Of a stretch of DNA of 64,000 nt, positions 11,470 to 21,179 are shown in pieces. The first letter of the stretch is position 1; every line of letters begins with the position of its first letter. The translations under genes and the position numbers were made by a program. Origin of the DNA: Metellina segmentata (taxonomy: Eukaryota; Arthropoda; Arachnida; Araneae; Tetragnathidae); assembly GCA_947359465.1 (NCBI GenBank), contig OX375879.1:16330298-16394297 (forward strand). The letters run 5' to 3'. The notes under the pieces are model-generated. The model did not search any database and was not told where the DNA came from. It worked only from the letters and a program-made list of their open reading frames with translations.

Positions 11470-12323
11470 TGTATATATATAGTCGGTTCGGGTCAACAGA
11501 TTCTAAAATAGTTGTTTTGTAATATTGAAATACGAATGCAACTCAAAGTCCAACAAGATATCACAACAGACAAGTATACAAAACTATATGAACAGCGTAA
11601 GACTCAGAGGCAACTGACTCACTGCATATCATAAAGAATTGCATCAGACAAATGAACTGACAAGAATGCGTGTTGACTAAACAGTAATGTAAACACATGT
11701 AAGAGTAATATGAAACAGCGACTCATTTATTTAAACACTCAAAGGAAATATGCTGCACAAAGCAGTCTAGAAATGGTCCTCTTTAAATCTCAGACCCCGC
11801 TAAATGTAGTCCTCATTCATCGATATTCTATAAATGTGAAAAATTAAGTGCGCTGAAGTCACTTTATTTCCCTAGCTTTCTTGCATTAGTATCTAATAAT
11901 TATTAGACCGAATGAAATTGTAGATTTTCTCTCTAAACATTACATCGTTACTCCCACACGAATTTCACCAATAGTCAAAATTGACGTTTCTACAAAAACG
12001 CGTTCAATGTTTTGAAGCTTCGGGGAAATTCGAGTGACGACTCAAAGGATGTTTTCTTATAAAAATCGGAATTTTCACTGGGAATCGATGATTTGTGACT
12101 TTGTCCTAGTATAAAACATTAAAAAAAATGCACGGTGGAAATTGTCCGAATGAAGATGGGGCCATGTACATGAAGATGTACCATGGTGTGGCGACAACGA
12201 TATATCGCAGGATCTTAAGTAGAATGTGCTCAACATTGTGAACTGTGATGTCTTTTCAAATAATATTTGTAAAAAAGCTTTCCTTGGTAATAATTACATT
12301 AAGTACAAAAATAGGTAAGTATA
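11470..12323. other. No recognised feature
   Basis: No gene or repeat was recognised. An imperfect palindrome CCATGTACAT-GAAG-ATGTACCATGG lies near 12162-12186. Confidence 0.45.
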
Positions 12324-12562
12324 GGTAGGTATTCCAATCAACCTCGCACTGGAGCAACACTGCGGGCTATTGGCGACGGTCCTGAATCAACCTCAAAGAG
12401 AAAGACCCAAGGACAACACCACGTAATTTGAACCACGGTCAGATGACGAGGTCACGCCTGAGATGGAATGTACACGATGTGTACACGATGGTTTTTTTGG
12501 TTGCATTCGTACTCTCAACCCTCCAATTTCTAGTTCTTTATTCTTCCAACCGAGCTACAACG
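12324..12562 (-). repeat. SINE family A copy with internal deletion
   Basis: The 3' end is at the left (GTAGGTATTCCAATCAACCTC) and the tRNA-like head at the right (GCAACC-like block, CCAACCGAGCTAC). The part between CACCTGAG and GTGTACACGATGG is missing on the strand shown. Confidence 0.8.
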
Positions 12563-12606
12563 ATGCCACAAAAATAGTTATTAAAAAAATAGTATTACAC
12601 ACTAAA

Positions 12607-12690
12607 GCAGTGTTTCTCAATCTGTGTACAGCGGCACATGAGTGTGCCACGTGAGATTGTCAAATGTGCCGCGAAGGGTTATATTTGCCA
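12607..12690 (+). mobile_element. Possible hAT (Charlie-like) terminal fragment
   Basis: CAGTGTTTCTCAATCTGTG is the typical start of hAT/Charlie elements, and it is followed by GTGCCACGTGAGATTG and AATGTGCCGCG. I found no matching right end, so this is at most one end of a broken element. Confidence 0.4.
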
Positions 12691-12803
12691 CAATATGTGT
12701 TGTTTATAGTTTAAAAAAAAAGAAATTTAACTTTCTCCGCCTTAAACCGACTTCTCTTTTTACTAACTATCCTACCAGTTAGGAAAAAATCTCTTTCTGA
12801 TGG

Positions 12804-12993
12804 GTAATTGGTAATTGGTAATTTTAGTTAACGTCGTACTAGAGCAACACAACGGACTATTGACGACGGTCCGGAATCAGTCCCTTAAGGGAAAGATCCG
12901 AGGAAAACACCTCGTAATTTTGAACCACGGTCAGATGACGAAGCAACACCTGAGCTGGCACCCCACTCTCCAAACTTCCATGCCAACCCAACC
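12804..12993 (-). repeat. SINE family A body and tail
   Basis: It reads from TAATTTTAGTTAACGTCG at the left (3' end of the SINE) through GAGCAACACAACGGAC and GGCACCCCACTCTCC to CCAACCCAACC. The head is absent. Confidence 0.85.
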
Positions 12994-13102
12994 TCTTTCT
13001 GATGGGACAGATGGCGCCATCTGACAAATAGTTACACGGTTATTTTTCTTAATTTTTACGCCGGTGCTTTTTTTTTATTCAAAAATAAAACATCGACAAC
13101 AT

Positions 13103-13268
13103 GTGACCTGAGTTGGCACCCCTCTCTCCAAACTTCCACACCAACCCAACGTGAAGACTTTCGGCCACGACTGATTTAAGGTGCAACACCCGCCTCAACA
13201 TTATACGCTGACAAACATCCATGCACTGACCCGGATTCGAAACCGGAACCGTCCGATCTAGAGGCTAC
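13103..13268 (-). repeat. SINE with head B, minus orientation, head interrupted
   Basis: The body fragment is ACCTGAGTTGGCACCCCTCT, CCAACCCAACGTGAAGACTTTCGG, then GATTTAAGGTGCA. The head is B type: GATTCGAAACCGG-AACC, GATCTAGAGGCTA. The head stops where the Mutator element begins, and the missing part (CCTTAACC, AGACCG) may resume at about 16023. The SINE was therefore probably present before the Mutator element. Confidence 0.7.
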
Positions 13269-13492
13269 GGGAAGTCATCAAAGGTCAGAAATCATGAAAA
13301 TGTGACCAATATTCGAATGCATATAAAATTTAAGCTATTATAAGTACCAGTATAAATTTTTGCACACATGTTTGTAATGCATTGTAAAACTAATTCAAGC
13401 TATAAACATTTTTTTTTAAGTCAAAATATTTTGTAGAGAGCATTTATATAGAACTCAGTGAAAAAAAAATTTTATTCAGTGTGTTCACTTTG

Positions 13493-13795
13493 GGTGCGCT
13501 CTGTAAAAAAACTTTAAAATATATTGAGTAGCAACTTTTTTCCCTATCACTAGAAATGTTTATTGAATTCATTAAAGTATTATTTGTTGAAAATAGCAAG
13601 GAAAAAAAATTTTTAGACACAATTTAAATCAGATCATGAAAATCTTGTGATTTTCAAACCTACTAATTACCCATTAAAAAATTTCTGTTCATATTTCCTC
13701 AATAGTTTATAGTTTAACATAATTGCCTAGTAGAAATACATGTGTATGCAAAATTTCAGACTGATAGCTTTAATAGTTTTTTAACAGAGCGCACC
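13493..13795. repeat. Inverted repeat pair near the transposase 3' end
   Basis: GGTGCGCTCTGT at 13493-13504 is exactly complementary to ACAGAGCGCACC at 13784-13795. The match continues less perfectly through AAAAAACT, giving arms of about 25 bp around a 250-bp spacer. It may be a subterminal structure of the Mutator-like element. Confidence 0.6.
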
Positions 13796-13871
13796 AGAAG
13801 ATGAAAATTTATCATTTTGAGAAAACGACAAAAAACTATAAAAAAGCATCTCCTTACCCCTTTTTCAAAAA

Positions 13872-15590
13872 TTAAAATGATCCAGCGCCATAGAGTGATG
13901 TATCCTGTCTTGCACTAACCTCCAACAACTTTTTCTCTCTCTTTTTTTCTAGTCTAGCCTCTTTTGTGGCATTTTTATGGGCTTTATCCGCTTCCTTAAT
14001 ACGACGTTTGTCGACACGAAAAAAGCATTCCAGCATGTTGTAACCAGCTTCAATTCCCATATGTTGAAACACTTGTTGACGGGTCCGAGTACCATCATTA
14101 AAACAAATCACTGCATCTCTAACAGCAACTTTAAGTGCTGTGAGGCCGACAAAAGTTGTCTTTGGAACTCGTTCCCAAATGCAGTGGTTGAAGCTCTCGT
14201 TGGGATTTTGAGTTTTGCCGTGAGCACACTTAGCAAGCAATTTAGAGTTGCTGAGCGCTCTAAACGCAGGCTTTATGGCTAACATTACTGGCTCAGGCAA
14301 ACTATTTTTATGGTGGTACTTCTCGCCAGCTAGCTGTGATTTGTTAAAACCACACCATGTATCTGAGTCACTTGGACAAAGACCATGTTGTGGAGTGTTA
14401 TCTGTGGACAACATGTGAAAATATATTGCCCACACAGCCTTTGTCATATCACTCAGTGGCTTCTGCGTATTTTTCCGTATGGCTAGTCCATAATAGTTCT
14501 GAATTTTTGCAATTACAGTGTCTGTAAGTCGGTTCTTTCCAGATAAACCCTTACCATCTGAAAGTTTTTTCTTTTTATACTCTTGTTTAATGTTTCGTAG
14601 ACGTGTTCCCATTCTTTTTTGCACATGAGCTATACATTCTAACTTTGTAATTATGACGTCTTTACCATACACATTAGTGCCGCAGACACGATCAAACGCC
14701 TTCGAATCTCCATCACCCAAATAACTGATGTATCGTACTGATCTTGTGTCTATGGACCTTTTGAACATCTCCTCTGCTCCGACACTTTCCATGCCCCCAC
14801 TTGATCCGTCGTAATTTTGTTGACACTCATGAGTAGAATTGGAGTGCGACGGCTGAGATTTCTTGCAAATGTTGCAATATTTGGAGAGGCATTCTACATC
14901 CAATACTTTGCCATTCTCTAGTGATGTTGCAGCTACAACCCCGTTTAAAGATGTGTGGCCTCGTTTTTGCCACGTGCCATCAAATGCAGCACAAATATCC
15001 CGACCAGAGGAACCCAAAGACACGGTTTCATCAACAGCATCCAGCATCGATTTCTCCGACACTTCTTCCAAACTTGTTAATAATTTGCTGTAGCAAGCGG
15101 TAAACTTTGCGGGTGGTGGAGGCAAATTCAAAATACCACACAATGTTTCCGAAGCTCTTTGTCCTTTCCCTATGCATCGCATTCCATAGACGAGACGCAT
15201 ATTTACGTCGTATGTCTGGGTGGAAGCAGAAGAAGTCATTGAGCTGGCAAAACTGTCACACTTCAGGCACTTCAAAACTAATTTTGTTGCCAAACCTTTT
15301 CTGCTGGCTAGATCTTCATCCAAAGAAATGCAGTTTACACTGTCACAGAATTTGCATTTCACAAATTCTTTTAGTAATGCAGACAGCAATCCAATTTCCA
15401 CAATCACATTGTTTTTTGACATATTATTCAATGCAATGTCTTCATCACATCCTTCAGCAACCTTTCGTCGAGAAGTACTGCAATTGCTAAGATCTATAGC
15501 TGAAACTGGTGGTACATTTTCTGCATTAGATGACTTTTGAAACTGATTGGGATGACACTTTCTCTTACCAAAAGCTCTTGATCGACCCAT
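13872..15590 (-). CDS. Mutator-like transposase, intact
   Basis: This is a DNA-cutting and strand-transfer enzyme of the Mutator-like class, acting on its own element ends in the nucleus. The 572-residue frame runs without interruption from ATG (MGRSRAFGKRK) to stop. The N-terminal part has two CxxC pairs (C79/C82 and C108/C111), probably a zinc-binding DNA-recognition module. The catalytic core shows AAFDGTWQKRGH (D204), ISYLGDGDSKAF (D293 or D295) and NPNESFNHCIWER (E465), the expected DDE arrangement, plus ECIAHVQKRMGTRLR near 318-332. The C-terminus is a basic, charged helix (residues 527-556). Family assignment is by pattern recognition. It is the only long transposase here without breaks, so the element may be young. 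Overlapping frames on the other strand are shadows. Confidence 0.9.
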   Translation of the reverse strand: MGRSRAFGKRKCHPNQFQKSSNAENVPPVSAIDLSNCSTSRRKVAEGCDEDIALNNMSKNNVIVEIGLLSALLKEFVKCKFCDSVNCISLDEDLASRKGLATKLVLKCLKCDSFASSMTSSASTQTYDVNMRLVYGMRCIGKGQRASETLCGILNLPPPPAKFTACYSKLLTSLEEVSEKSMLDAVDETVSLGSSGRDICAAFDGTWQKRGHTSLNGVVAATSLENGKVLDVECLSKYCNICKKSQPSHSNSTHECQQNYDGSSGGMESVGAEEMFKRSIDTRSVRYISYLGDGDSKAFDRVCGTNVYGKDVIITKLECIAHVQKRMGTRLRNIKQEYKKKKLSDGKGLSGKNRLTDTVIAKIQNYYGLAIRKNTQKPLSDMTKAVWAIYFHMLSTDNTPQHGLCPSDSDTWCGFNKSQLAGEKYHHKNSLPEPVMLAIKPAFRALSNSKLLAKCAHGKTQNPNESFNHCIWERVPKTTFVGLTALKVAVRDAVICFNDGTRTRQQVFQHMGIEAGYNMLECFFRVDKRRIKEADKAHKNATKEARLEKKREKKLLEVSARQDTSLYGAGSF

Positions 15591-15756
15591 TTTTCAATTA
15601 AATAATCAATCAATAAACAATCAGGAACAATATTTTGTTTATATAGCGTTTGGAGAAATTTTTAGCAGTTACTCAATGAGCACATGTATCGATAAGAACT
15701 TTCCAAAGCATAAGTAAACAAAATTCGCGGTTAAATTTGATAACAGTCGCAGTTAA

Positions 15757-15966
15757 ACCGGTTGCCAATCGATTAAAATGTATTTTGATACAAAAATATT
15801 CAAAAAATATAAAGTATTATAAAAAATATAATCCATTATCGGCAAAACCGAAACTCCAATCCTGAAACCGAAACCAAAAAGGATAATTTCAAAATTAAAT
15901 TTCATTAACTTAAAATGCATTTTACATAATAAGTAATACATCAATCGATTCGTATTGGCGCCCTCT
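15757..15966. repeat. Possible small inverted-repeat element in the MULE 5' region
   Basis: GCCAATCGATTAAAATGTATT (left) and the complement of AATACATCAATCGATTCGTATTGGC (right) form a gapped inverted pair about 200 bp apart. It could be a MITE or part of the MULE end. The match is imperfect. Confidence 0.3.
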
Positions 15967-16036
15967 GTTGAATACAATTGAAATCAAAAATTCGATTTTT
16001 GAAGAATTGTGACTTCCCAGTGCCCTTAACCGTCAG

Positions 16037-16420
16037 ACCGACTAGCCCAGTTGGAAGAGTAACGGATTAGCGTCAGGATGGTTGCGTGTTCGAATCCAAT
16101 CAAACATCGTTGTGTGCATGGCACTAGTGCATATTCATTAAATATGTCGTGGCCTCAAATGTCTTCACGGTGGACGTGGTGTGGAAATTTTGAAAGAGGG
16201 GGGTGCCAGCTCAGGTGTTGTTCTCGCCCTCTGACTATTTTTCAAAATGACGGGGTATTGTCTTCGCACATTTCCCTTTGGGATGGATCCCGGAACGTCG
16301 TCAATAGCCCGTTGTGTTGCTCTAGTACGACGCTAACTAAAAAAATTACCAAATTACCCGGAACGTCGCAAAATCTCCGTGGTGTTGATTCCGTGCGACG
16401 TTAAGTAAAATACCTGCTTT
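16037..16420 (+). repeat. SINE family A, full copy with a second partial tail
   Basis: The head is GACTAGCCCAGTTGGAAGAG, ACGGATTAGCG. The body includes GTGGTGTGGAAATTTTGAAAG and GGGTGCCAGCTCAGGTGTTG, and a 3' end is at GACGCTAACTAAAAAAATTACC. From about 16357 a second, shorter 3' end follows (GGAACGTCGC, GTGCGACGTTAAGTAAAATACC), so the tail is duplicated. Confidence 0.85.
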
Positions 16421-17574
16421 AGCATAAGTGGTTTTCCAAACTTGCATCGCTCAAAACACGCCTTCGCAGTCTCCTTTTACACCGCTTGCGCACAATCAGA
16501 CTCAAATGTCGTGCGTTTAGATGCAGATAAGACAGACTTTATTCATTTTCTATCATATTCATTTCATTTATTTCGGGGGCAGACATAAAGCGATGATTCC
16601 TAAAGGCAACTCTTTCATATCTTTAAAAAAAATGTTCCACCCACGTACTAAGCACGAGAAGTTAACTTTTACTTTTAAAAAAGCGTTTCGAAATCTTCCG
16701 CACTTGTTTTACAATTTGAGAGGCGAATAAAAATCGTCTCTCAAAAAAGAAATTTAAGTCGATACCGCCAATACAATTTGCTAAGCAGGCCGAGGCCCAG
16801 GATTAGAGCCTGCGGCCAAATTCTGCATTGTTTGTGTGTGAGACTTTGATATCCTCTCTTACCCTAATGGACTCATTATTATTTGACATCGGGAGATGTT
16901 TCAAATTGATGTTCCACCTTGCGGCTGTTTCCGTTTTTTCCCCTCCCCAAATAAACCCCGCAATTTCTTGTTGCGCCAAAAGCCGCTCATTATGCGATGG
17001 AATACCGACCGAGCTTTTTTGTTAACCTTGTTAATTTTTCGTCTCCGTCTTGAATTTAAATTTGTGTTTATACCGAAAGAGAACATTTTTAAAACTTTTT
17101 TCTTTAACCTCTATTTTGCTGGAGAGAGCGAGTCAGTAATTATGCGGGATTTCCTCATTTACATAAGCTGCATCGGTTTGCAATCTAAAGATCATTTTTC
17201 CTCGCTGTTATTATTTGTGGAGGAAAATTGTTTTGAATTTAAAATTCCCTTTAAGTTTTCATCGTCACATTTTTTTTTGTCATTGTATAATCGCGGAATG
17301 TCGACTGCTTTTAACAACAGGGAGAATGTTTTTCGAAAATTGGTTCTCATTAATTTATTTTTTCGGCTTCGGGCGAAAGTATTTGTTGGGAATAAAAAGC
17401 TGGTATCTCTCGTAATTGATTCGAAAGTAATATCTCTGAGCAATAGCAAATTTTTCTGTCCACTCTTTGGGAGATTTTTTTCCCTGTTTTGTTCCATACG
17501 TAGCAAATGATGTCAATTAGCCCTCTGAACGTCGTAACATCGAGTAATGTAGAGTTACTTCCATCCCCGCAACA
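16421..17574. other. No recognised feature; contains an unexplained 204-codon frame
   Basis: The + strand is open at 16896-17510 (204 codons, F/S/L-rich) and much of the minus strand is also open. I see no domain, signal or splice context, and the composition matches the AT-rich background, so I do not call a gene. Confidence 0.4.
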
Positions 17575-17698
17575 CACTGACCGTGGTTCAAAATGACGTA
17601 GTGTTATCCTCAAATCTTTCCCTGCGGGGATTGATCCCGTACTGTTGCCTGTTGTGTTGCTCTAATACTACGTTGATAAAAAAATTTACCAAATTTCC
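17575..17698 (+). repeat. SINE family A, 3' part
   Basis: It starts at CACTGACCGTGGTTCAAAATGACG and runs to TTGCTCTAATACTACG and AAATTTACCAAATTTCC. The head and first body half are missing. Confidence 0.8.
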
Positions 17699-17777
17699 AA
17701 TAACCCCATCTATTGTGTAGAAGACCCCTAGCAGAATCTGTTGGCCGAGGTGAAATTTCGCAACCCATCTTGATCCG

Positions 17778-18104
17778 ACCCACCGGTCTGGTGGTTAAGG
17801 TGTTAGCCTCTTGATCGGAAAGTTCCTGGTTCGAATCCGAGTCAGTACATGGACGTTAGTAAGCGCATAGTGTAGAGGCGGCTAGTGCACCTTAAATATG
17901 TCGTGGCCGAAAGTCCTCACGTTGGGTGGGTGTGGAAGTTTGGAGAGTGGGGTGCCAGCTCAGGTGTTGCTTCGTCATCTGACCGTGGATCAAAATTACG
18001 GGGTGTTGTCCTCGAATCTTTCCCTTAAAGGAACTGATCACGGGCCGTCGTCAATAGCCCGTTGCGTTGCTTTAGTACGAAGTTAACTAAATTTACCATT
18101 ACCT
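17778..18104 (+). repeat. SINE with head B, full copy
   Basis: The head is CACCGGTCTGGTGGTTAAGG, TGTTAGCCTCTTGATCGGAA, then a perfect B box GGTTCGAATCC. The body after GTGCACCTTAAATATGTCGTGG is that of family A: GTGTGGAAGTTTGGAGAGTG, GGTGCCAGCTCAGGTGTTGC, TCCTCGAATCTTTCCC and GAAGTTAACTAAATTTACC. Confidence 0.9.
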
Positions 18105-18300
18105 ATAAGGGTAGGTATACAATCAACGTCGTGCTGGAGCAACACAGCGAGCTATTGGCTACGGTTCTGTATTCATTCCGAATTGAAAGATCCCAGCACA
18201 GATTGGACCTGCACCCCCCCCCTTGTACTTCACATCTTTCTTTGGATTCGAAGTCACAACTCTGGTTGCTTATCCGCTATCGCGGTCCACGTGGGTCTCT
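18105..18300 (-). repeat. SINE family A, internally deleted, minus orientation
   Basis: It abuts the previous copy tail to tail. It starts GGGTAGGTATACAATCAACGTCG, jumps from GAAAGATCC to the CTGCACC region, then continues with the head (CAACTCTGGTTGCTTATCC, GCGGTCCACG). Confidence 0.75.
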
Positions 18301-18333
18301 GGAACTTTAAAAATGGATCGCCCATCAGAGAAC

Positions 18334-18416
18334 TTGGGTAGGTATGTATTTTAATGAACGTCGCACAAGAGCAACAGAAGGGGCTAGTGGTGACTGTCGA
18401 GATCGATCGCGGAATA
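18334..18416 (-). repeat. SINE family A tail fragment
   Basis: GGGTAGGTATGTATTTTAATGAACGTCGCAC through GCTAGTGGTGACTGTCGAG is the 3' end of family A read backwards. It is cut off where a + strand copy starts. Confidence 0.75.
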
Positions 18417-18421
18417 ACACC

Positions 18422-18705
18422 TGGCCACGGTAACCTCGTTGAAACAGCATCGGATCAGCAACCGGAGTGGTGCGAGTTCGAATCCAACCAAGACCGTCGA
18501 TTACAAAGGTGGATGGTACTCATTCAATCTGTCATTTTGCGTCCATCGTCGCCTTCAATCGTCTGATGGAAGTTTGGAGAGTGGTATGTCAACTCAGATG
18601 TGACATCGTCATCTGACCGTGGTACAAAATTACGTGGTGCTGTCATCGAATCTTTCCCTTCGAGAGTTGATCCCAGATCGTCGCCAATAGTCCGTCGTGT
18701 AGTTC
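18422..18705 (+). repeat. SINE family A copy
   Basis: The head is GGCCACGGTAACCTCGTTG, GATCAGCAACCGGAGTGGTG and GAGTTCGAATCC. The body is GGAAGTTTGGAGAGTGGTATG, CATCTGACCGTGG, TCTTTCCCTTCG and CGTCGCCAATAGTCCG. The last 3' bases are missing. Confidence 0.85.
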
Positions 18706-19689
18706 ACTTTTTACTTATGCATGCTTTGATTGGAAGAAGTAAACGTGCGTATTTTATAGGACTCCTTTGCATGTCTCTCTCATAGGGGATGCATGCAAAG
18801 AATGCGACTATTTGTATTCCTAGACACAGGGAACATTTGCTGTTGAATATTACAACGTTTTTCATGCATAAGAATAGTTTTCTATTCCGTTGTTATAGCC
18901 CTGTCTTTGAAAACATTAGTTTGTGTATTTTTAAGGGTGAAAAAAAAATGTCCCCTAACAATTTTTTGATAAATAAATCTAGCCTTTTCGGGATTTGTGA
19001 AATTTTCAGTAAAATATTTACGAACCTTCAGAGCAGGCTCTATAAATAGTTAGAGGATGGGATTGAGTCCAACTTTTGCGGAATTTTATGGCGCAATGGC
19101 GAGATTTGCTCAAACTGTACGCGTTTTATTTATAAAAGAAAAGCTCTCGAAGCAGCGCAATAGTAATAAATATGAAATTCGGTTTCAAAGTTAACCGATT
19201 CATCCCCATAAGAACGGAATAGCATTTTTGTAAAAGTTACTTATTCATCGGAAAAGATCAAACAAAAATCATCGTTATCCAACTCGGGCAGCGTCAACCC
19301 AAAGCATTGAAGCGAGAGACATAATAACTCCAGCAGGGCATATAGAAAATATGTCTCCTACAGAATCAAATAAACTATGTCTTCTACAGAATCAAATAAA
19401 CTATGTCTCGTTCAAATGAAACTCACAATATTGGTAAGTCTAAGAAGCAGGTTCGAATAAAAATAGCACAGTAAAACCAACTAATTTAGTCAATTTGTGT
19501 TACTGAAATGAAAGTTTAGATCGACAGATAAGTAAATATAAATAGATAGGGAATAGAATTTAAATAGAAGGGTACTAGGTAGAATCAAGAGGTATAGATA
19601 GCTACCGTATATACATTTAGATGAAAAGTTAGGTAAAATTGAGTACATGTTGATACATATGCATACAAATTGAACAATTCATAAAATAC
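18706..19689. other. No gene; short 26-bp duplication
   Basis: The sequence CTACAGAATCAAATAAACTA is present twice in tandem at about 19357-19403. The rest is unrecognised AT-rich sequence. Confidence 0.5.
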
Positions 19690-20983
19690 TTGGATTGTTT
19701 TTTTCGTTTCCGTTTTGATTTTGAGCGGAGGAATGATTTTCCAGCAGACGATAAAAAACAAATAAAGTTTTAAGTGGAGTTTTTAGTTCTTTTTTATATC
19801 CTAGACTGTTAAAGACTGAGTAAAAATTTCAATGGATTTGAAATCTGCGGAAAATTTCACATTAGATCGATCCCAAAAAATATTATTTTCTTTAAATAAA
19901 TAAAAATTTTTAATTGAATATCTTTTATGTTTTCACAAGAGTTTGTGACATCACGTTCACCTTCGCTTTCAAAAAATAAATAGATTATATTTCCTGCCCT
20001 CTTACAATTTCAGCGAAAGAAAGCAAAAAAAAAAAAAACTTTTGACAGGTATTGTTTAGTTCTTTTTTGTAAAATCGTGACCGTTAAAGACAAATTAAAA
20101 ATTTCAAAGGACTTGATATCTGCGAAAAATTTGACACCAGATAGATACCTTATACGTTTGATTTTCTTTTAATAAATAATTTTTATTTTCGCAGGAGATT
20201 GTGACGTCACGCCGAATTCCCATTTGATTTACGAAGCAAACCAACTCCACGGGCAACTCCGTTAGAGCTGTTATACAATTTGTGAAGCAAACCATAGTTC
20301 ATAATATTCATAATTTGGTTTGCGAACCAAACCAAATTGGAATTCGCAGGGAATTCATTCCAATAGTCTAAGAATTTCCATTTGGTTTGCAAGGCAAACC
20401 AAATGGAATTGAGTTTAATTTGTCTACACTGATTACATTTATTTCTATCATAAGCTTCGTTATTCCACCTGCCGCTGAATGTAATTTTCAAGAAAGTCTG
20501 CTTCAAACTAAAATAGTCACGAATGCCATAACAATTTAACTAACCATCCTCTCATATTGATGATGAAATTCGCAAATATTGTATACTAGGTGCAAGAATG
20601 GCACAAGTAAAACATATTCATAGAAAAACTAGGTGCAAGACTATCCGCCAAAAATTCGCCATTTTTACTGAAAATGAATACACGAGAATATCCGTAGTCA
20701 CTCTAAAAATCAAAATCAACTTCTGTGGTTGTCACATTCGAAAAAAAAAACTTTCAGAGAAGTGCGAGGAATATGAAATAGATTATACGGTATGAATACA
20801 AACATGTATGTATATTTGCGTCCGACGTAAATTTTAGACACGATAGAGAAGTTCAAATGGATGCTAAAAAAATGTTTCCGTACATTTAAATGACGCTAAC
20901 ATTTTTCATGAAAAATAATTGATGATGAGTTTTTAATCCCATATTATTAATTGAACCCGAGCAAAGCCGGGTATATCTGCTAG
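19690..20983 (+). mobile_element. Helitron H1 copy with intact 3' end
   Basis: The 3' end is well formed: the hairpin ACCCG-AGCAAAG-CCGGGT, then ATATCTGCTAG ending at 20983 with T following. The interior shares the CAATGGATTTGAAATCTGCGG block with 5124-5952 and the CCTGCCGCTGAATG block with 45.1-45.7 kb and 63.6 kb. The 5' end is not clear. Confidence 0.75.
20376..20408. repeat. Perfect 15-bp hairpin
   Basis: TTCCATTTGGTTTGC and its exact complement GCAAACCAAATGGAA are separated by three bases (AAG). A similar but weaker palindrome, TTTGGTTTGCGAACCAAACC, lies at about 20315-20334. Both are inside the Helitron H1 copy. Confidence 0.9.
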
Positions 20984-21179
20984 TGAGTTAATATAATTAA
21001 AAATTCATAATAAATGAACGAAAAATTATTTAAAAGATATACTTCAGATTCTAAGCGTTATGAGGTTGGGCGAGGTCGATCCAAAACACAAGAAACGTAT
21101 ATTTCAACCTCGTGTTGTAGTTGGGATCCTCTAATCAGTTATGGTGGGAAGACACATTATGAACTGTACTTATAAAGTA

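Larger units (their letters stand above)
13269..16018 (-). mobile_element. Mutator-like transposon (MULE), about 2.75 kb
   Basis: The boundaries are proposed from the inverted ends GGGAAGTCA (13269-13277) and TGACTTCCC (16010-16018); beyond those nine bases the match is only partial (TCAGAAATC against TCAAAAATC). The element encloses the complete transposase frame on the minus strand. No clean 8-9-bp target duplication is visible, so the ends are less certain than the gene. It appears to have landed in a head-B SINE. Confidence 0.5.

Noticed and set aside
13977..15540. Several + strand frames of 60-127 codons
   Set aside because: They are antisense shadows of the Mutator-like transposase gene.
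16896..17510. 204-codon open frame on the + strand, with an overlapping open frame on the minus strand
   Set aside because: Low-complexity F/S/L-rich product, no domain, no splice or promoter context, and base composition equal to the background. Probably chance.
17778..17850. tRNA-like head B as a tRNA gene
   Set aside because: It continues into the SINE body and occurs repeatedly; no CCA-stem pairing was found.
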